Source of the DNA: JAUWKC01 sp035529895 | Lineage (GTDB): Bacteria; Planctomycetota; Phycisphaerae; Sedimentisphaerales; Anaerobacaceae | Assembly (NCBI GenBank): GCA_035529895.1 | Contig: DATKVV010000088.1 | Location: forward strand, 1 to 24,127 | Direction of reading: 5' to 3' | Length of the DNA stretch: 24,127 nucleotides | Shown: positions 6,930 through 14,484 of the stretch, piece by piece | How positions within the stretch are numbered: position 1 is the first letter of the stretch | Layout: the number at the start of each line of letters is the position of its first letter | Position numbers and translations under genes: made by a program | Notes under the pieces: generated by a model | What the model was told of the DNA's origin: nothing | Database searches by the model: none | The model's input: the letters and a program-made list of their open reading frames with translations, nothing else

Positions 6930-9900
6930 CAAGCTTGACTCAAATGCTGGTCGACCTTCCGCTGCCTGTTTCCATTTTGCTGAAGATTACCGTAGTGCTT
7001 GCCGCGGGCTGGATTCTGCACCTCCTGCTCGCCCGGCGCAACCCGCGATGGCGAGCCCTGATGTGGAGAGGCGTTATCGTCGGGATTCTCGCTATTCCGC
7101 TGTTGGTTCCGTTGAGATACCTGCAGATTCCTGTCACATCTGCCCGGCCGGTTCATTCGCAAAGAGCTGCCGATGCGCACAATGAAGCCGAACTTACGGA
7201 CATTGAGAACTCTCGAAGTCACCTCACTGCCACGGCGCCCTCTCCGCCGCTCGAAGACATGAGTATTTCTCACCCGTCCCTCTCGATATCCACGTGGGCA
7301 CAGGAGCACCTTTGGACAATAGTTTTCTGCGCGTGGCTATTTGTCGGCGTCCTCATGGCCACACATTTTCTGGCCGTATTCGTCAGAATTCGAAAGAAAA
7401 TAAAATCTTCCTTGAGCGCGCCCGAACACCTGCGGCAATTATTACAGAAAGTCGCCCACGACCTCGGCTGCACGCAAAGCGTAGCTCTAAGATATTCATC
7501 CGACTTCACCGCCCCCTTTCTTGCCGGTTTTCGCAAGCCGCTCATCGTCCTTCCCGAACGTATGACACACCGAGAATACTCGGCTGAGCTTCCCGCCATC
7601 TTCGCACACGAACTGGCACATCTGGGCTCGCGGGACCTGCTCTGGCTGTTCGCCGCCAGATGTCTTGGCGTCCTTATGTGGTTCCATCCCCTCGTATGGA
7701 AGCTGCGGGAGGCCCTCAGTACCGCCTGCGAACAGGTCTGCGACGCTGTCGCCGCGGATTACGTCGGCGGTGCCGACTCCTACTGCGGCACACTCGCCCG
7801 TCTCACGCTTGAAATCAATGGCACTGTCCCCATCGTCGGCGGAATTCCCATCGTCCGCTCCTGTCAAATCATCCGGCGCCTGGCCATATTGAAACGACAA
7901 ATCTACTCCCTGCCCCTGGCCGGATATCGAGTTGTCCCGTCGCTCCTGATAGGTTTCGCAGGATTAGCAGCTATTGGCGGACTAAGCCTCGTATATGCCG
8001 AAAATCCCGCAACGAGCAATGCCGAGACGCGTGTCGTTCATTTTCCCGCTGACCGCTCGTTGGGAAAACTTATGATGCAGGATGTCACCACAGCCAGACA
8101 CGTAGACACTTTTTACTATTGGGAGACCGACTTCAATTGGGAATACCTGAGCCAGGCTTTAGGCGACGTCAGCGTTCCGGCGGGCAAGCGCCTTTGGCTT
8201 ATTATTTATGGCCAGTCTGAATGGAGCGATCTGTCCCCGCTTTCAAATCTCAGACCTGATGACCTCTATAGAATAAGCCTCAGCGGCTCGTACGACGGCG
8301 GTCCCAACCCCAATGACAAATGTATGCCCCATATTGCAGGTCTGGCCGGCCTTAAGGTCCTCGACCTCGTAAACACCGATATTACCAGCGGCGGCCTGCG
8401 CCATATCAAACAGATCAAGTCGCTGGAGCGTTTAACCGTCCCCGACCTGATTAGTAATGTCGGCCTGGCCCACATAGCCGAGATTACCTCATTAAAAGGA
8501 TTGTACCTGGTGGCTTACGCCGACCTCACAAAGAGCATGGTAACGAACGCGGGCCTGCGCTGCCTCGCGAAGCTGACCTCGCTGGAGGAACTGTCCCTCG
8601 GCGGCGGGCATCTTGGCGACGCGGGTTTGCAGCATCTGGAAAAACTGCCGTCACTGCGATACCTGATGCTCTGGGGCGACACTTTCACCGACGCCGGCAT
8701 GGCCCACCTCAAAAATATACCGTCTCTGAGGACTCTGCATCTGGGTCATCTGCACCAACTGACAGACGTCGCATTGCTGCATCTATCCGAAATCCCGAAT
8801 CTTGAAAACCTCAGTCTGCACTGGGCAGACGGAATTACAGACGAAGGTGTAGCTCAGCTTAAGAAAATGACTTCCTTGCGTAGACTGGACATCGGCCGGT
8901 CGCAGGTCACCGATGCGGGCCTGGCTCACCTTGCACAGATCAAGTCGCTCGAATACCTGATACTCCCTCACGACGGCATAACCGACAAAGGTTTTGTTTA
9001 TCTGGCCGAGTTGGATAAGCTCAAACATCTTAACGTCGCCAGAGCACACTATGTCGATCCGAATATGGACAAAGACTTTTACACCGACGAGGCGCTCAGG
9101 CAACTATCAAAGCTCCAGTCGCTTGAGGAGCTCACTATTGGGAGCATAGGCATCACCGACGCCGGAATGGACGAAATCGCAAAACTGTCGAAACTAAGAA
9201 CACTCTGGCTCTTTGGCTGTCCCATATCCGATAAAGGACTGAGCAAGCTGACCGCACTCAAATCCCTGCAAAGCCTTGACTTTAGCTCATCTGAGACTTC
9301 CATATCAGGACTCGGTCAGCTCAATGTAATGCCTAATATAACAAATCTGAATGTACGCCAATTAAAGCGCGACAATAATGACAATGGTGTTCTGGACATC
9401 GCCGGCCTGACCGACCTCAGGAAACTCGCCATTACCCTCGACGGAGACGCGATCTTCGAAGATGAGGATTTTGCCTGCCTCGCAAACCTCAAAGACCTTC
9501 AGTGGCTGCAACTCTGGCCCACTCACCTAAGCGATGCTGGTATGGCACACCTGAGAGCCCTGACAAACATTGAGAGGCTTAACATCGGCGGGCCGGCCCT
9601 GACCGATGACGGCCTGAAATGCCTCGCCAACATGAAGAAGTTAAACCACCTGACTATCAGCGACGGCAGATTTACCGATGAGGGACTGCGCCGCCTCGAA
9701 GGCCTGAAGGCACTAGGCTATCTCAGGTTTGATTTCGAAGCCGGCTTTAGTCCCCAGGCCTTGGCAAGTCTGCGCAATAAGCTGCCCAGTCTGGCTATGC
9801 TTTACGTTGGCAGGGAGGACAAACGGTACTACGGCGGCTCCATCGCGACGGCACAAAAAGCCACCACGAAGCGAGGCGGCAGCCGGCAAGGCACCTCCCG

Positions 9901-9931
9901 CAGCCGGGCCAGACCCGCAGGCCCCCGCTGA
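6926..9931 (+). CDS. BlaR1-type M56 membrane metallopeptidase fused to leucine-rich repeats
   Basis: The protein has 1001 aa. Hydrophobic segments near residues 16-36, 46-66, 128-150 and 334-355 match the four-helix BlaR1 topology. The zinc motif HELAH is at 228-232, with WFHPLVW at 252-258 and E269/D273 (EQVCD) as the likely third-ligand region, so the peptidase looks intact. Instead of a penicillin-binding sensor domain, the extracytoplasmic part begins with a segment including VVHFPADRSLGKLMMQD. It then carries roughly 18 leucine-rich repeats (about 468-965) of the form SLRxLxLxxxxxTDAGLAHL. The tail is basic and Ser/Arg rich (TKRGGSRQGTSRSRA). It is translationally coupled to blaI. By analogy with BlaR1 it should sense an outside signal through the repeats and relieve BlaI repression. 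The ligand is unknown, and beta-lactam sensing is not supported. Confidence 0.88.
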   Translation: MTSLTQMLVDLPLPVSILLKITVVLAAGWILHLLLARRNPRWRALMWRGVIVGILAIPLLVPLRYLQIPVTSARPVHSQRAADAHNEAELTDIENSRSHLTATAPSPPLEDMSISHPSLSISTWAQEHLWTIVFCAWLFVGVLMATHFLAVFVRIRKKIKSSLSAPEHLRQLLQKVAHDLGCTQSVALRYSSDFTAPFLAGFRKPLIVLPERMTHREYSAELPAIFAHELAHLGSRDLLWLFAARCLGVLMWFHPLVWKLREALSTACEQVCDAVAADYVGGADSYCGTLARLTLEINGTVPIVGGIPIVRSCQIIRRLAILKRQIYSLPLAGYRVVPSLLIGFAGLAAIGGLSLVYAENPATSNAETRVVHFPADRSLGKLMMQDVTTARHVDTFYYWETDFNWEYLSQALGDVSVPAGKRLWLIIYGQSEWSDLSPLSNLRPDDLYRISLSGSYDGGPNPNDKCMPHIAGLAGLKVLDLVNTDITSGGLRHIKQIKSLERLTVPDLISNVGLAHIAEITSLKGLYLVAYADLTKSMVTNAGLRCLAKLTSLEELSLGGGHLGDAGLQHLEKLPSLRYLMLWGDTFTDAGMAHLKNIPSLRTLHLGHLHQLTDVALLHLSEIPNLENLSLHWADGITDEGVAQLKKMTSLRRLDIGRSQVTDAGLAHLAQIKSLEYLILPHDGITDKGFVYLAELDKLKHLNVARAHYVDPNMDKDFYTDEALRQLSKLQSLEELTIGSIGITDAGMDEIAKLSKLRTLWLFGCPISDKGLSKLTALKSLQSLDFSSSETSISGLGQLNVMPNITNLNVRQLKRDNNDNGVLDIAGLTDLRKLAITLDGDAIFEDEDFACLANLKDLQWLQLWPTHLSDAGMAHLRALTNIERLNIGGPALTDDGLKCLANMKKLNHLTISDGRFTDEGLRRLEGLKALGYLRFDFEAGFSPQALASLRNKLPSLAMLYVGREDKRYYGGSIATAQKATTKRGGSRQGTSRSRARPAGPR

Positions 9932-10108
9932 AGCCCCAAAAGCCTCCACAACACCGCGAGGAAATATCACGGGCAATTCGCATTCCTCAACTTCCCGCAG
10001 AAAAAACTTGATTGATTCGCCGCGAACGGACGATTTATAGAAATAGAAGCAGGCAATCGCACTGCGGGCCCGCTTCTAATTGAACGGCTGATGTGAAAGG
10101 GCAAAAAA

Positions 10109-10198
10109 ATGTGTAACACATGCGGCTGCAGGTCGGGCAAGAAAAAGAAAACCAAGGCCAGGTCCACCAAAAGTAAATCAAGAGCGAAAAAGAAATAA
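10109..10198 (+). CDS. Tiny Cys/Lys-rich protein (29 aa)
   Basis: ATG 10109 is preceded by GAAAGGG with about 7 bases of spacing, a good ribosome-binding site. The product starts MCNTCGCRSG and continues as a string of Lys, Arg, Ser and Thr to a KKK end. Three cysteines (CNTCGC) could bind a metal and the tail could bind nucleic acid; both are inference. It sits 177 bp after the M56 gene and 25 bp before a strong terminator, so it is probably its own or the last gene of a transcript. Short proteins beginning MCxTCGC are seen elsewhere in bacteria but I cannot assign a function. Confidence 0.55.
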   Translation: MCNTCGCRSGKKKKTKARSTKSKSRAKKK

Positions 10199-10223
10199 CC
10201 AAGTTCGCCCGGCCGAGAACCCG

Positions 10224-10257
10224 AGAGGAAGTGCTTCGGCGCTTCCTCTTGTCTTTT
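10224..10257 (+). terminator. Rho-independent terminator with UUCG tetraloop
   Basis: An 11-bp stem (AGAGGAAGTGC / GCGCTTCCTCT, one G-T pair) closes a TTCG loop at 10224-10249 and is followed by TGTCTTTT. It lies just after the tiny gene ending at 10198 and before the pseudopilin. Confidence 0.85.
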
Positions 10258-10295
10258 GCGCAGCAGCCGGGTCCGGCCGAAAAGGAGAACCGCCT

Positions 10296-11039
10296 ATGTC
10301 CAGACCAAAAGCATTCACACTAATCGAACTGCTGGTAGTCCTTTCGATTGTTGCGCTTTTGACGTCAATACTTGTGCCCGCCCTGAACAAAGCAAAGTTG
10401 AAGGTGAAGGGCACGGTGTGCAACACGAGGCTTCGACAATTGGGCCAAATCTTCAAGATGTATGTCGATGACAACGGCGGGCAATTTATGGAGCGAGGGG
10501 CCGGCTACAGCGAGGGGGCGGTAAGCTGGTTCCATTGCATAAGGAACTACCACGACCCGGGCGACGAGCTTCTTTTTTGCCCGCTGGCGACGGTGACGCA
10601 GGACAAAGGGGGCCGCAACCCAAATATGGCGTGGGAGAACACCACCGACCTGGGCTTCTATTACGAGGGCAGCTACGGCATAAACCTGTATGTGGCCAAA
10701 GAGCCCGGCGACCCGGAGTTCTGGGGCAGCCCGTATGTAGTGGGTGCATCTTATGTGCCGCTGTTAGTGTGCAGCCAGTGGAAGGACATCCAGCCTTATC
10801 CGAGCGATGAGCCTCTGCCCTATGAGAGCGACGTATGGACGCCAGGGCCTTGGAACGAGATGCGCCGTCCGTGCATTAAGCGCCATCCGCCATATTACAT
10901 CAACGTGCTTTTCCTGGACTTTAGTGTGGACGCCAGAACCATCAAGCAGTTGTGGCGGCTGAAGTGGCACAAGAACTGGCCCGCAGGCCATCCCCTGCCC
11001 ATCTGGCCCGCCTGGATGGCAGACGTCCCCGAGCCCTGA
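10296..11039 (+). CDS. Prepilin-type secreted pseudopilin
   Basis: The protein has 247 aa. The start ATG 10296 follows AAGGAG by about 9 bases. Residues 1-25 are a type IV prepilin leader: MSRPKA then FTLIELLVVLSIVALLTSIL. Prepilin peptidase would cut after A6, leaving N-methylated Phe and the conserved Glu at +5. The rest is a globular domain with aromatic-rich and Cys-containing loops (GDELLFCPLATV). Its C-terminus, NVLFLDFSVDARTIKQLW followed by KWHKNW, matches the planctomycete variant of the H-x9-DG pseudopilin family. These occur in very large numbers in Planctomycetota and presumably feed a type II secretion-like pseudopilus; individual roles are unknown. No pilus assembly gene is adjacent. 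It stands alone after a terminator. Confidence 0.85.
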   Translation: MSRPKAFTLIELLVVLSIVALLTSILVPALNKAKLKVKGTVCNTRLRQLGQIFKMYVDDNGGQFMERGAGYSEGAVSWFHCIRNYHDPGDELLFCPLATVTQDKGGRNPNMAWENTTDLGFYYEGSYGINLYVAKEPGDPEFWGSPYVVGASYVPLLVCSQWKDIQPYPSDEPLPYESDVWTPGPWNEMRRPCIKRHPPYYINVLFLDFSVDARTIKQLWRLKWHKNWPAGHPLPIWPAWMADVPEP

Positions 11040-11235
11040 GCCTGCCTGTCCCGTTAAAGATAAGCCGCCGGTTGTAAATCATAAATCGGGGCCTTTGTCC
11101 CCTTCGCTTCGCTTATTTGGGCGTTCGAGTTTTGAAGCGTCCGTTCTCCGCAGTGTTACTACGAAGTATGACTTTGCGAATTTGGCGCTCCAAATTTCGT
11201 GCTTACCGCTGCTGACTCCCTTGCCGTGCACCAAA

Positions 11236-11263
11236 CCTGTCCTGAGCGTATTCGAAGGATAGG
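11236..11263. repeat. REP-like palindrome
   Basis: CCTGTCCT and AGGATAGG form an 8-bp stem (one G-T) around a 12-base loop GAGCGTATTCGA. The pattern CCTGTCCTGAGCG...TCGAAGGA is a short intergenic repeat I have seen in many environmental genomes; no second copy is in this window. Confidence 0.5.
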
Positions 11264-11409
11264 CCCCTGCTGTAATCCGGTGCGAGGCGGCGCCCTAATC
11301 GCCAATCGTAAATGGTCAGTAGTAAATCCTAAATACGTTCGGCGGCCGTCGCCCGTCCTGCAACCGGGACGAACGCAAAACCGCAGAGAGCCGAAAACAG
11401 GCGGCGTTT

Positions 11410-11428
11410 TTCGGCCAACAGGGCCGAA
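11410..11428. repeat. Perfect hairpin TTCGGCC/GGCCGAA
   Basis: A 7-bp perfect stem with loop AACAG. No T-run follows on the plus strand (TCCTT), and CGTTTT lies 5' of it, which on the minus strand would give a weak terminator-like AAAACG side. Function uncertain. Confidence 0.4.
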
Positions 11429-11499
11429 TCCTTACGCCAAGAGTGCGGCTTTCATTTTCCGCCGGACGCCGACCTTATACGCAGAAATGCCAAATTTAT

Positions 11500-11528
11500 T
11501 TGACAACTACTCTGCTTAGGTCGATAAT
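11500..11528 (+). promoter_or_regulatory. Sigma70-like promoter upstream of the kinase
   Basis: TTGACA at 11500-11505, a 17-base spacer and GATAAT at 11523-11528. Transcription would begin near 11535, giving a leader of about 165 bases before the kinase ATG at 11699. Confidence 0.65.
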
Positions 11529-11535
11529 AGTTATA

Positions 11536-11699
11536 ATGGAGTTGTCGACCGGTGCGAGGATGAAAACCGACGGAACGGCTTCTCAATGCGTGAGCTGCGG
11601 CCTTCGGAGCTGGATTCTGGTAAGTATACTCCCAAAATCAGGAATACTCCGATAACAAACCTGATTGACAACGTATCGTTGGTTACGGGCGAGGATTGA
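11536..11699 (+). CDS. Possible small ORF(s) in the kinase leader, perhaps frameshifted
   Basis: Two overlapping frames look coding. One, from ATG 11536 or 11560, reads MKTDGTASQCVSCG before drifting to a stop at 11653-11655. The other, from ATG 11586, reads MRELRPSELDSGKYTPKIRN and 17 more residues, ending in a TGA (11697-11699) that overlaps the kinase ATG. Joined by a -1 step near 11600-11605 they would make a protein of roughly 45-55 aa with a CxSC motif and a hydrophilic tail. No ribosome site is convincing for any start. It could be a coupled leader peptide, a frameshifted small gene, or chance. Confidence 0.25.
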
Positions 11700-12937
11700 T
11701 GGCAAACGAAACAAGTTACGATACGATGTTCGGCAAAATGGCGGTCGAGCAGGGGCTGTGCACCGACGATGAGCTGCGCCACAGCGTCGAACAGTTGGAG
11801 GCCCGCCGCAAGGTCACTCCCGCTATGCTCCGCGACCTTATGGTCGAGCTGGGTTATATCACCGAGAGCCAGGCCGAGCGGCTGAGAGGCGCCATCAAGG
11901 AAAGTAAGGTGGCCGTACACCAGATTCCCGGGTACAAAATACTCGGAAAGCTCGGCGCCGGCGCCATGGCCATTGTCTACAAGGCCAGGCAGTTGAGTCT
12001 CAACCGGACCGTCGCAATAAAGATTCTCCCTACGCGCTTCAGCGAGAATCCCGAATATGTGGAGCGCTTTTACCGCGAGGGCCAGGCCGCCGCAAAGCTC
12101 AACCATAACAATATCGTCCAGGCCTATGACGTCGGGGAGGCCGGCGGCTATCACTATTTCGTGATGGAATACGTCGAAGGCAAGACCTTGTACAACGACT
12201 TAGCCGCAGGAAAGGTTTTTACCGAAGCCGAAGCGCTCGACATAATCATTCAGGTCGCTCATGCGCTTGCGCACGCGCATGCCCGCGGCCTTATCCACCG
12301 CGACGTCAAACCTAAGAACATAATGATAGACACTTCCGGCGTCGTCAAGCTGGCCGATATGGGCCTGGCACGCGAAACCACCGACATCGAGCTGGCGCAG
12401 ACCGAAGCCGGCAAGGCTTACGGCACCCCGTATTACATTGCGCCCGAGCAGATCCGAGGTAAAGTCGATATCGACGGCAGGGCCGATATATACAGCCTGG
12501 GGGCGACATTTTATCACCTTGTCACGGGGCGTGTCCCCTTCATGGCCGATGACCCCACCGAAGTTATGCGCAAGCACCTGAAGGACGAGCTCATTCCGCC
12601 CGACCATATAAACACTTCGCTGTCGGCGGGCGTCTCTGAGACGATTGAAGTGATGATGGCCAAGCGAAAGGAAGACCGCTACAACAATATGGAGGAGCTT
12701 CTGACGGACCTGGAGGCTGTTCGCGACGGCCAGCCTCCCCTGCGGGCCCACAAAAGGTTCGATTTTTCGGCGCTCGAACAGCTCGAGGAGGGCGAACCGC
12801 TCGAAATCGAGGAAAAACCGACGGTTTACAGAGAAGAAACAATCGCGCGTTACCAGGTTGCGGTCATGGTTTTAGCCGCGGTTGCGGCGGTGGCTATCCT
12901 CGTTATCGTTCTATTGGTTTTGCGGACGACGCGCTAA
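11699..12937 (+). CDS. Membrane-anchored Hanks-type Ser/Thr protein kinase
   Basis: The protein has 412 aa from ATG 11699; GAGG lies 4 bases upstream, and a TTG at 11696 would add one residue. Residues 1-70 form a helical, charged pre-domain (SYDTMFGKMAVEQGLCTDDE, then a second similar helix pair around 45-68). The kinase domain spans about 79-345. It has the P-loop GKLGAGAMAIVY (83-94), VAIK with K108, the C-helix Glu near E127, HRDVKPKN with D202, DMG at 220-222 in place of DFG, and GTPYYIAPEQ for the activation end. All catalytic residues are present. A proline- and acid-rich linker leads to one membrane helix at about 384-409 with a short basic end. The kinase therefore lies in the cytoplasm on a tail anchor. 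No PASTA, WD or other sensor domain follows, unlike many planctomycete kinases. Confidence 0.92.
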   Translation: MANETSYDTMFGKMAVEQGLCTDDELRHSVEQLEARRKVTPAMLRDLMVELGYITESQAERLRGAIKESKVAVHQIPGYKILGKLGAGAMAIVYKARQLSLNRTVAIKILPTRFSENPEYVERFYREGQAAAKLNHNNIVQAYDVGEAGGYHYFVMEYVEGKTLYNDLAAGKVFTEAEALDIIIQVAHALAHAHARGLIHRDVKPKNIMIDTSGVVKLADMGLARETTDIELAQTEAGKAYGTPYYIAPEQIRGKVDIDGRADIYSLGATFYHLVTGRVPFMADDPTEVMRKHLKDELIPPDHINTSLSAGVSETIEVMMAKRKEDRYNNMEELLTDLEAVRDGQPPLRAHKRFDFSALEQLEEGEPLEIEEKPTVYREETIARYQVAVMVLAAVAAVAILVIVLLVLRTTR

Positions 12938-13139
12938 CCGCACCGTAGTTTGGCGTCGGATTCCAGAGCAAAACTATAAGCATTAAGGCCCCAAGAGCCT
13001 GCCTGCAAGGTGACGGACGCCGCATTGACCGAGCATTTCGTTACATTTTCATTGACTAATCCGGCCGTAATCGCAATTATTGTTTCGGGGCAGTTATGCC
13101 GGTAAAGCGTGATTGTCGTGTTACGGAGCGATTAAGTTT

Positions 13140-14168
13140 ATGCCCAGAGGCGGCGCACATTTTGCCTCCGAGGAGCTGGCGCAGGTCCTCAGTCATTACG
13201 ATATCGGCGTGATTCATCAACTAACGCCTTTGTCCGGCGGCAACAGCCGCGCGCCCAAAATGGTCATCATATCCGAGCAAGGCAAATTCTTCCTCAAACG
13301 CCGGCCCAAAGGCAAAGACGACCTCTACCGCGTGGCCTTTGCCCACGCTGTACAGGCCCTGCTGGCCGAAAAGGATTTTCCCGTTAGTTGCCTTGTGGCC
13401 ACTCGTGACGAGAAAAACACCGTGCTGCAGTTGAACCACCACATCTACGAGCTTTTCCGGTTCGTCACGGGCGTTCGCTACGACGGCTCGGCTGAGGCCA
13501 CCGCCGAAGCGGGTCGGCAGCTTGCGAAGCTGCATACGTACCTTGCTGACTTCGCCTCCGAATGGAAGCCGCTGCGAGGCAGCTTCCATGATGCTTCGAC
13601 GGTCCGCAGGCATTTGAAGATGGCCGGTGCTGAAAAGGGCGGCCGGCCGGACAGGAAAGTCCAGGATACCGCCGAGGACCTGATGACCCTCTATAACGCC
13701 TCGAGCGTTCGCGTCAGTGAGCTTGGCTTCGACTCCTGGCCCGAACAAATCGTGCACGGCGACTGGCATCCGGGCAATATGCTCTTTTCCGGCCGCAAGC
13801 TTATCGCAGTACTCGATTTCGATTCGATGAAAATCGCCCCGACCGTGACCGACCTGGCCAACGGCATGCTGCAGTTTTCGATTGTGGGCGGCCGGCCCAA
13901 TCCCGCCGACTGGCCCGGCTACCTCGACCAGGCCAAACTCGTCCAGTTCCTCAACGGCTACGGCCGCGTCATCAGGCTCAGCAAAAACCAGCTCGATTCC
14001 CTGCTGGATTTGATGATTGAGACGATGATTGCCGAGGCAATTCTGCCTATAGCGGCAACCGGCTTTTTCGGCAACCTCTCAGGGCTGGACTTTCTAAAGA
14101 TGATTCAACGAAAATGTCAGTGGATTGACAAGAACAGGCGCACGCTGGCCGAAGCGATACGGCCGTGA
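13140..14168 (+). CDS. APH-family phosphotransferase (aminoglycoside phosphotransferase/HSK2-like)
   Basis: The protein has 342 aa. I chose ATG 13140, with GGAG at 13125-13128; a TTG at 13113 in frame adds nine residues without an RBS. The N-lobe has LTPLSGGNSRAPKMVI and KFFLKRRP (nucleotide-binding Lys). The C-lobe has HGDWHPGN at 206-213 with catalytic Asp 208 and LDFDSMKIAP with metal-binding D226. Between them lies a helical segment with QLAKLHTYL. This fold covers aminoglycoside kinases, choline/homoserine kinases, spore coat CotS-like kinases and maltokinases; the substrate cannot be told from sequence. It is 202 bp downstream of the Ser/Thr kinase. A weak promoter-like pair (TTGACT 13052, AATTAT 13075) suggests separate transcription. 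Nothing points to antibiotic resistance. Confidence 0.85.
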   Translation: MPRGGAHFASEELAQVLSHYDIGVIHQLTPLSGGNSRAPKMVIISEQGKFFLKRRPKGKDDLYRVAFAHAVQALLAEKDFPVSCLVATRDEKNTVLQLNHHIYELFRFVTGVRYDGSAEATAEAGRQLAKLHTYLADFASEWKPLRGSFHDASTVRRHLKMAGAEKGGRPDRKVQDTAEDLMTLYNASSVRVSELGFDSWPEQIVHGDWHPGNMLFSGRKLIAVLDFDSMKIAPTVTDLANGMLQFSIVGGRPNPADWPGYLDQAKLVQFLNGYGRVIRLSKNQLDSLLDLMIETMIAEAILPIAATGFFGNLSGLDFLKMIQRKCQWIDKNRRTLAEAIRP

Positions 14169-14402
14169 AGCGTATTGCGGGCAGGAAAGCGGACGCGGGG
14201 GGGCCCGTTGGAAATCGCTGCTGGAGGCAGGGCAGCCGGCTGAGAAATGATTAAGGACGGTCCGTCCTGCGCAGCGGGTCTGCTATGGATGGATTGATGA
14301 GTGATTAAGGGGGGCTTTCGATTTGCGATTTTCTATTCGCGCTCGGGCAACCGGCGCTGAGATTTCGCGGGTGGTTTGAAATGCGGGTGGCTTAATTTGG
14401 GG
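14169..14402. other. Intergenic stretch before etfB promoter
   Basis: No gene seen. It holds a short palindrome AGGACG-GTC-CGTCCT at 14254-14268 and two copies of TGATTAAGG (near 14248 and 14301). The second half is rich in G and T. No terminator for the APH gene was recognised. Confidence 0.4.
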
Positions 14403-14430
14403 TTGACTTGGGGGGCAATCCGGCTACACT
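14403..14430 (+). promoter_or_regulatory. Promoter of the etfB-etfA-acd-HAD cluster
   Basis: TTGACT at 14403-14408, a 16-base spacer and TACACT at 14425-14430. Transcription would start near 14437. The in-frame ATG at 14431 would then be absent from the transcript, supporting the GTG start at 14485. Confidence 0.6.
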
Positions 14431-14484
14431 ATGGCTTTTCCAAAAGGTAAGATAAGCAAAGCAGAAGGGCCAAGGAGGCAACAG

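Larger units (their letters stand above)
11040..11499. other. Repeat-rich intergenic region
   Basis: About 460 bp without a credible gene; an open frame at 11199-11519 has biased content and no RBS. It contains the palindrome at 11236-11263 and the hairpin at 11410-11428. It also has a CGTCC/GGACG stem at 11354-11371 and several copies of the word ATC-N-TAAAT (near 11077, 11307 and 11327). It looks like an accumulation of small interspersed repeats between the pseudopilin and the kinase promoter. Confidence 0.5.

Noticed and set aside
6926..9931. Beta-lactam resistance operon
   Set aside because: The M56 protein lacks a penicillin-binding sensor domain and no beta-lactamase is nearby, so BlaI/BlaR1 similarity alone does not support resistance.
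11531..12154. 207-aa minus-strand open frame over the kinase start
   Set aside because: It overlaps the conserved kinase P-loop region and the kinase promoter; shadow of the real gene.
13052..13080. Promoter-like TTGACT...AATTAT before the APH gene
   Set aside because: The -10 matches poorly, so I mention it in the gene entry but do not list it as a feature.
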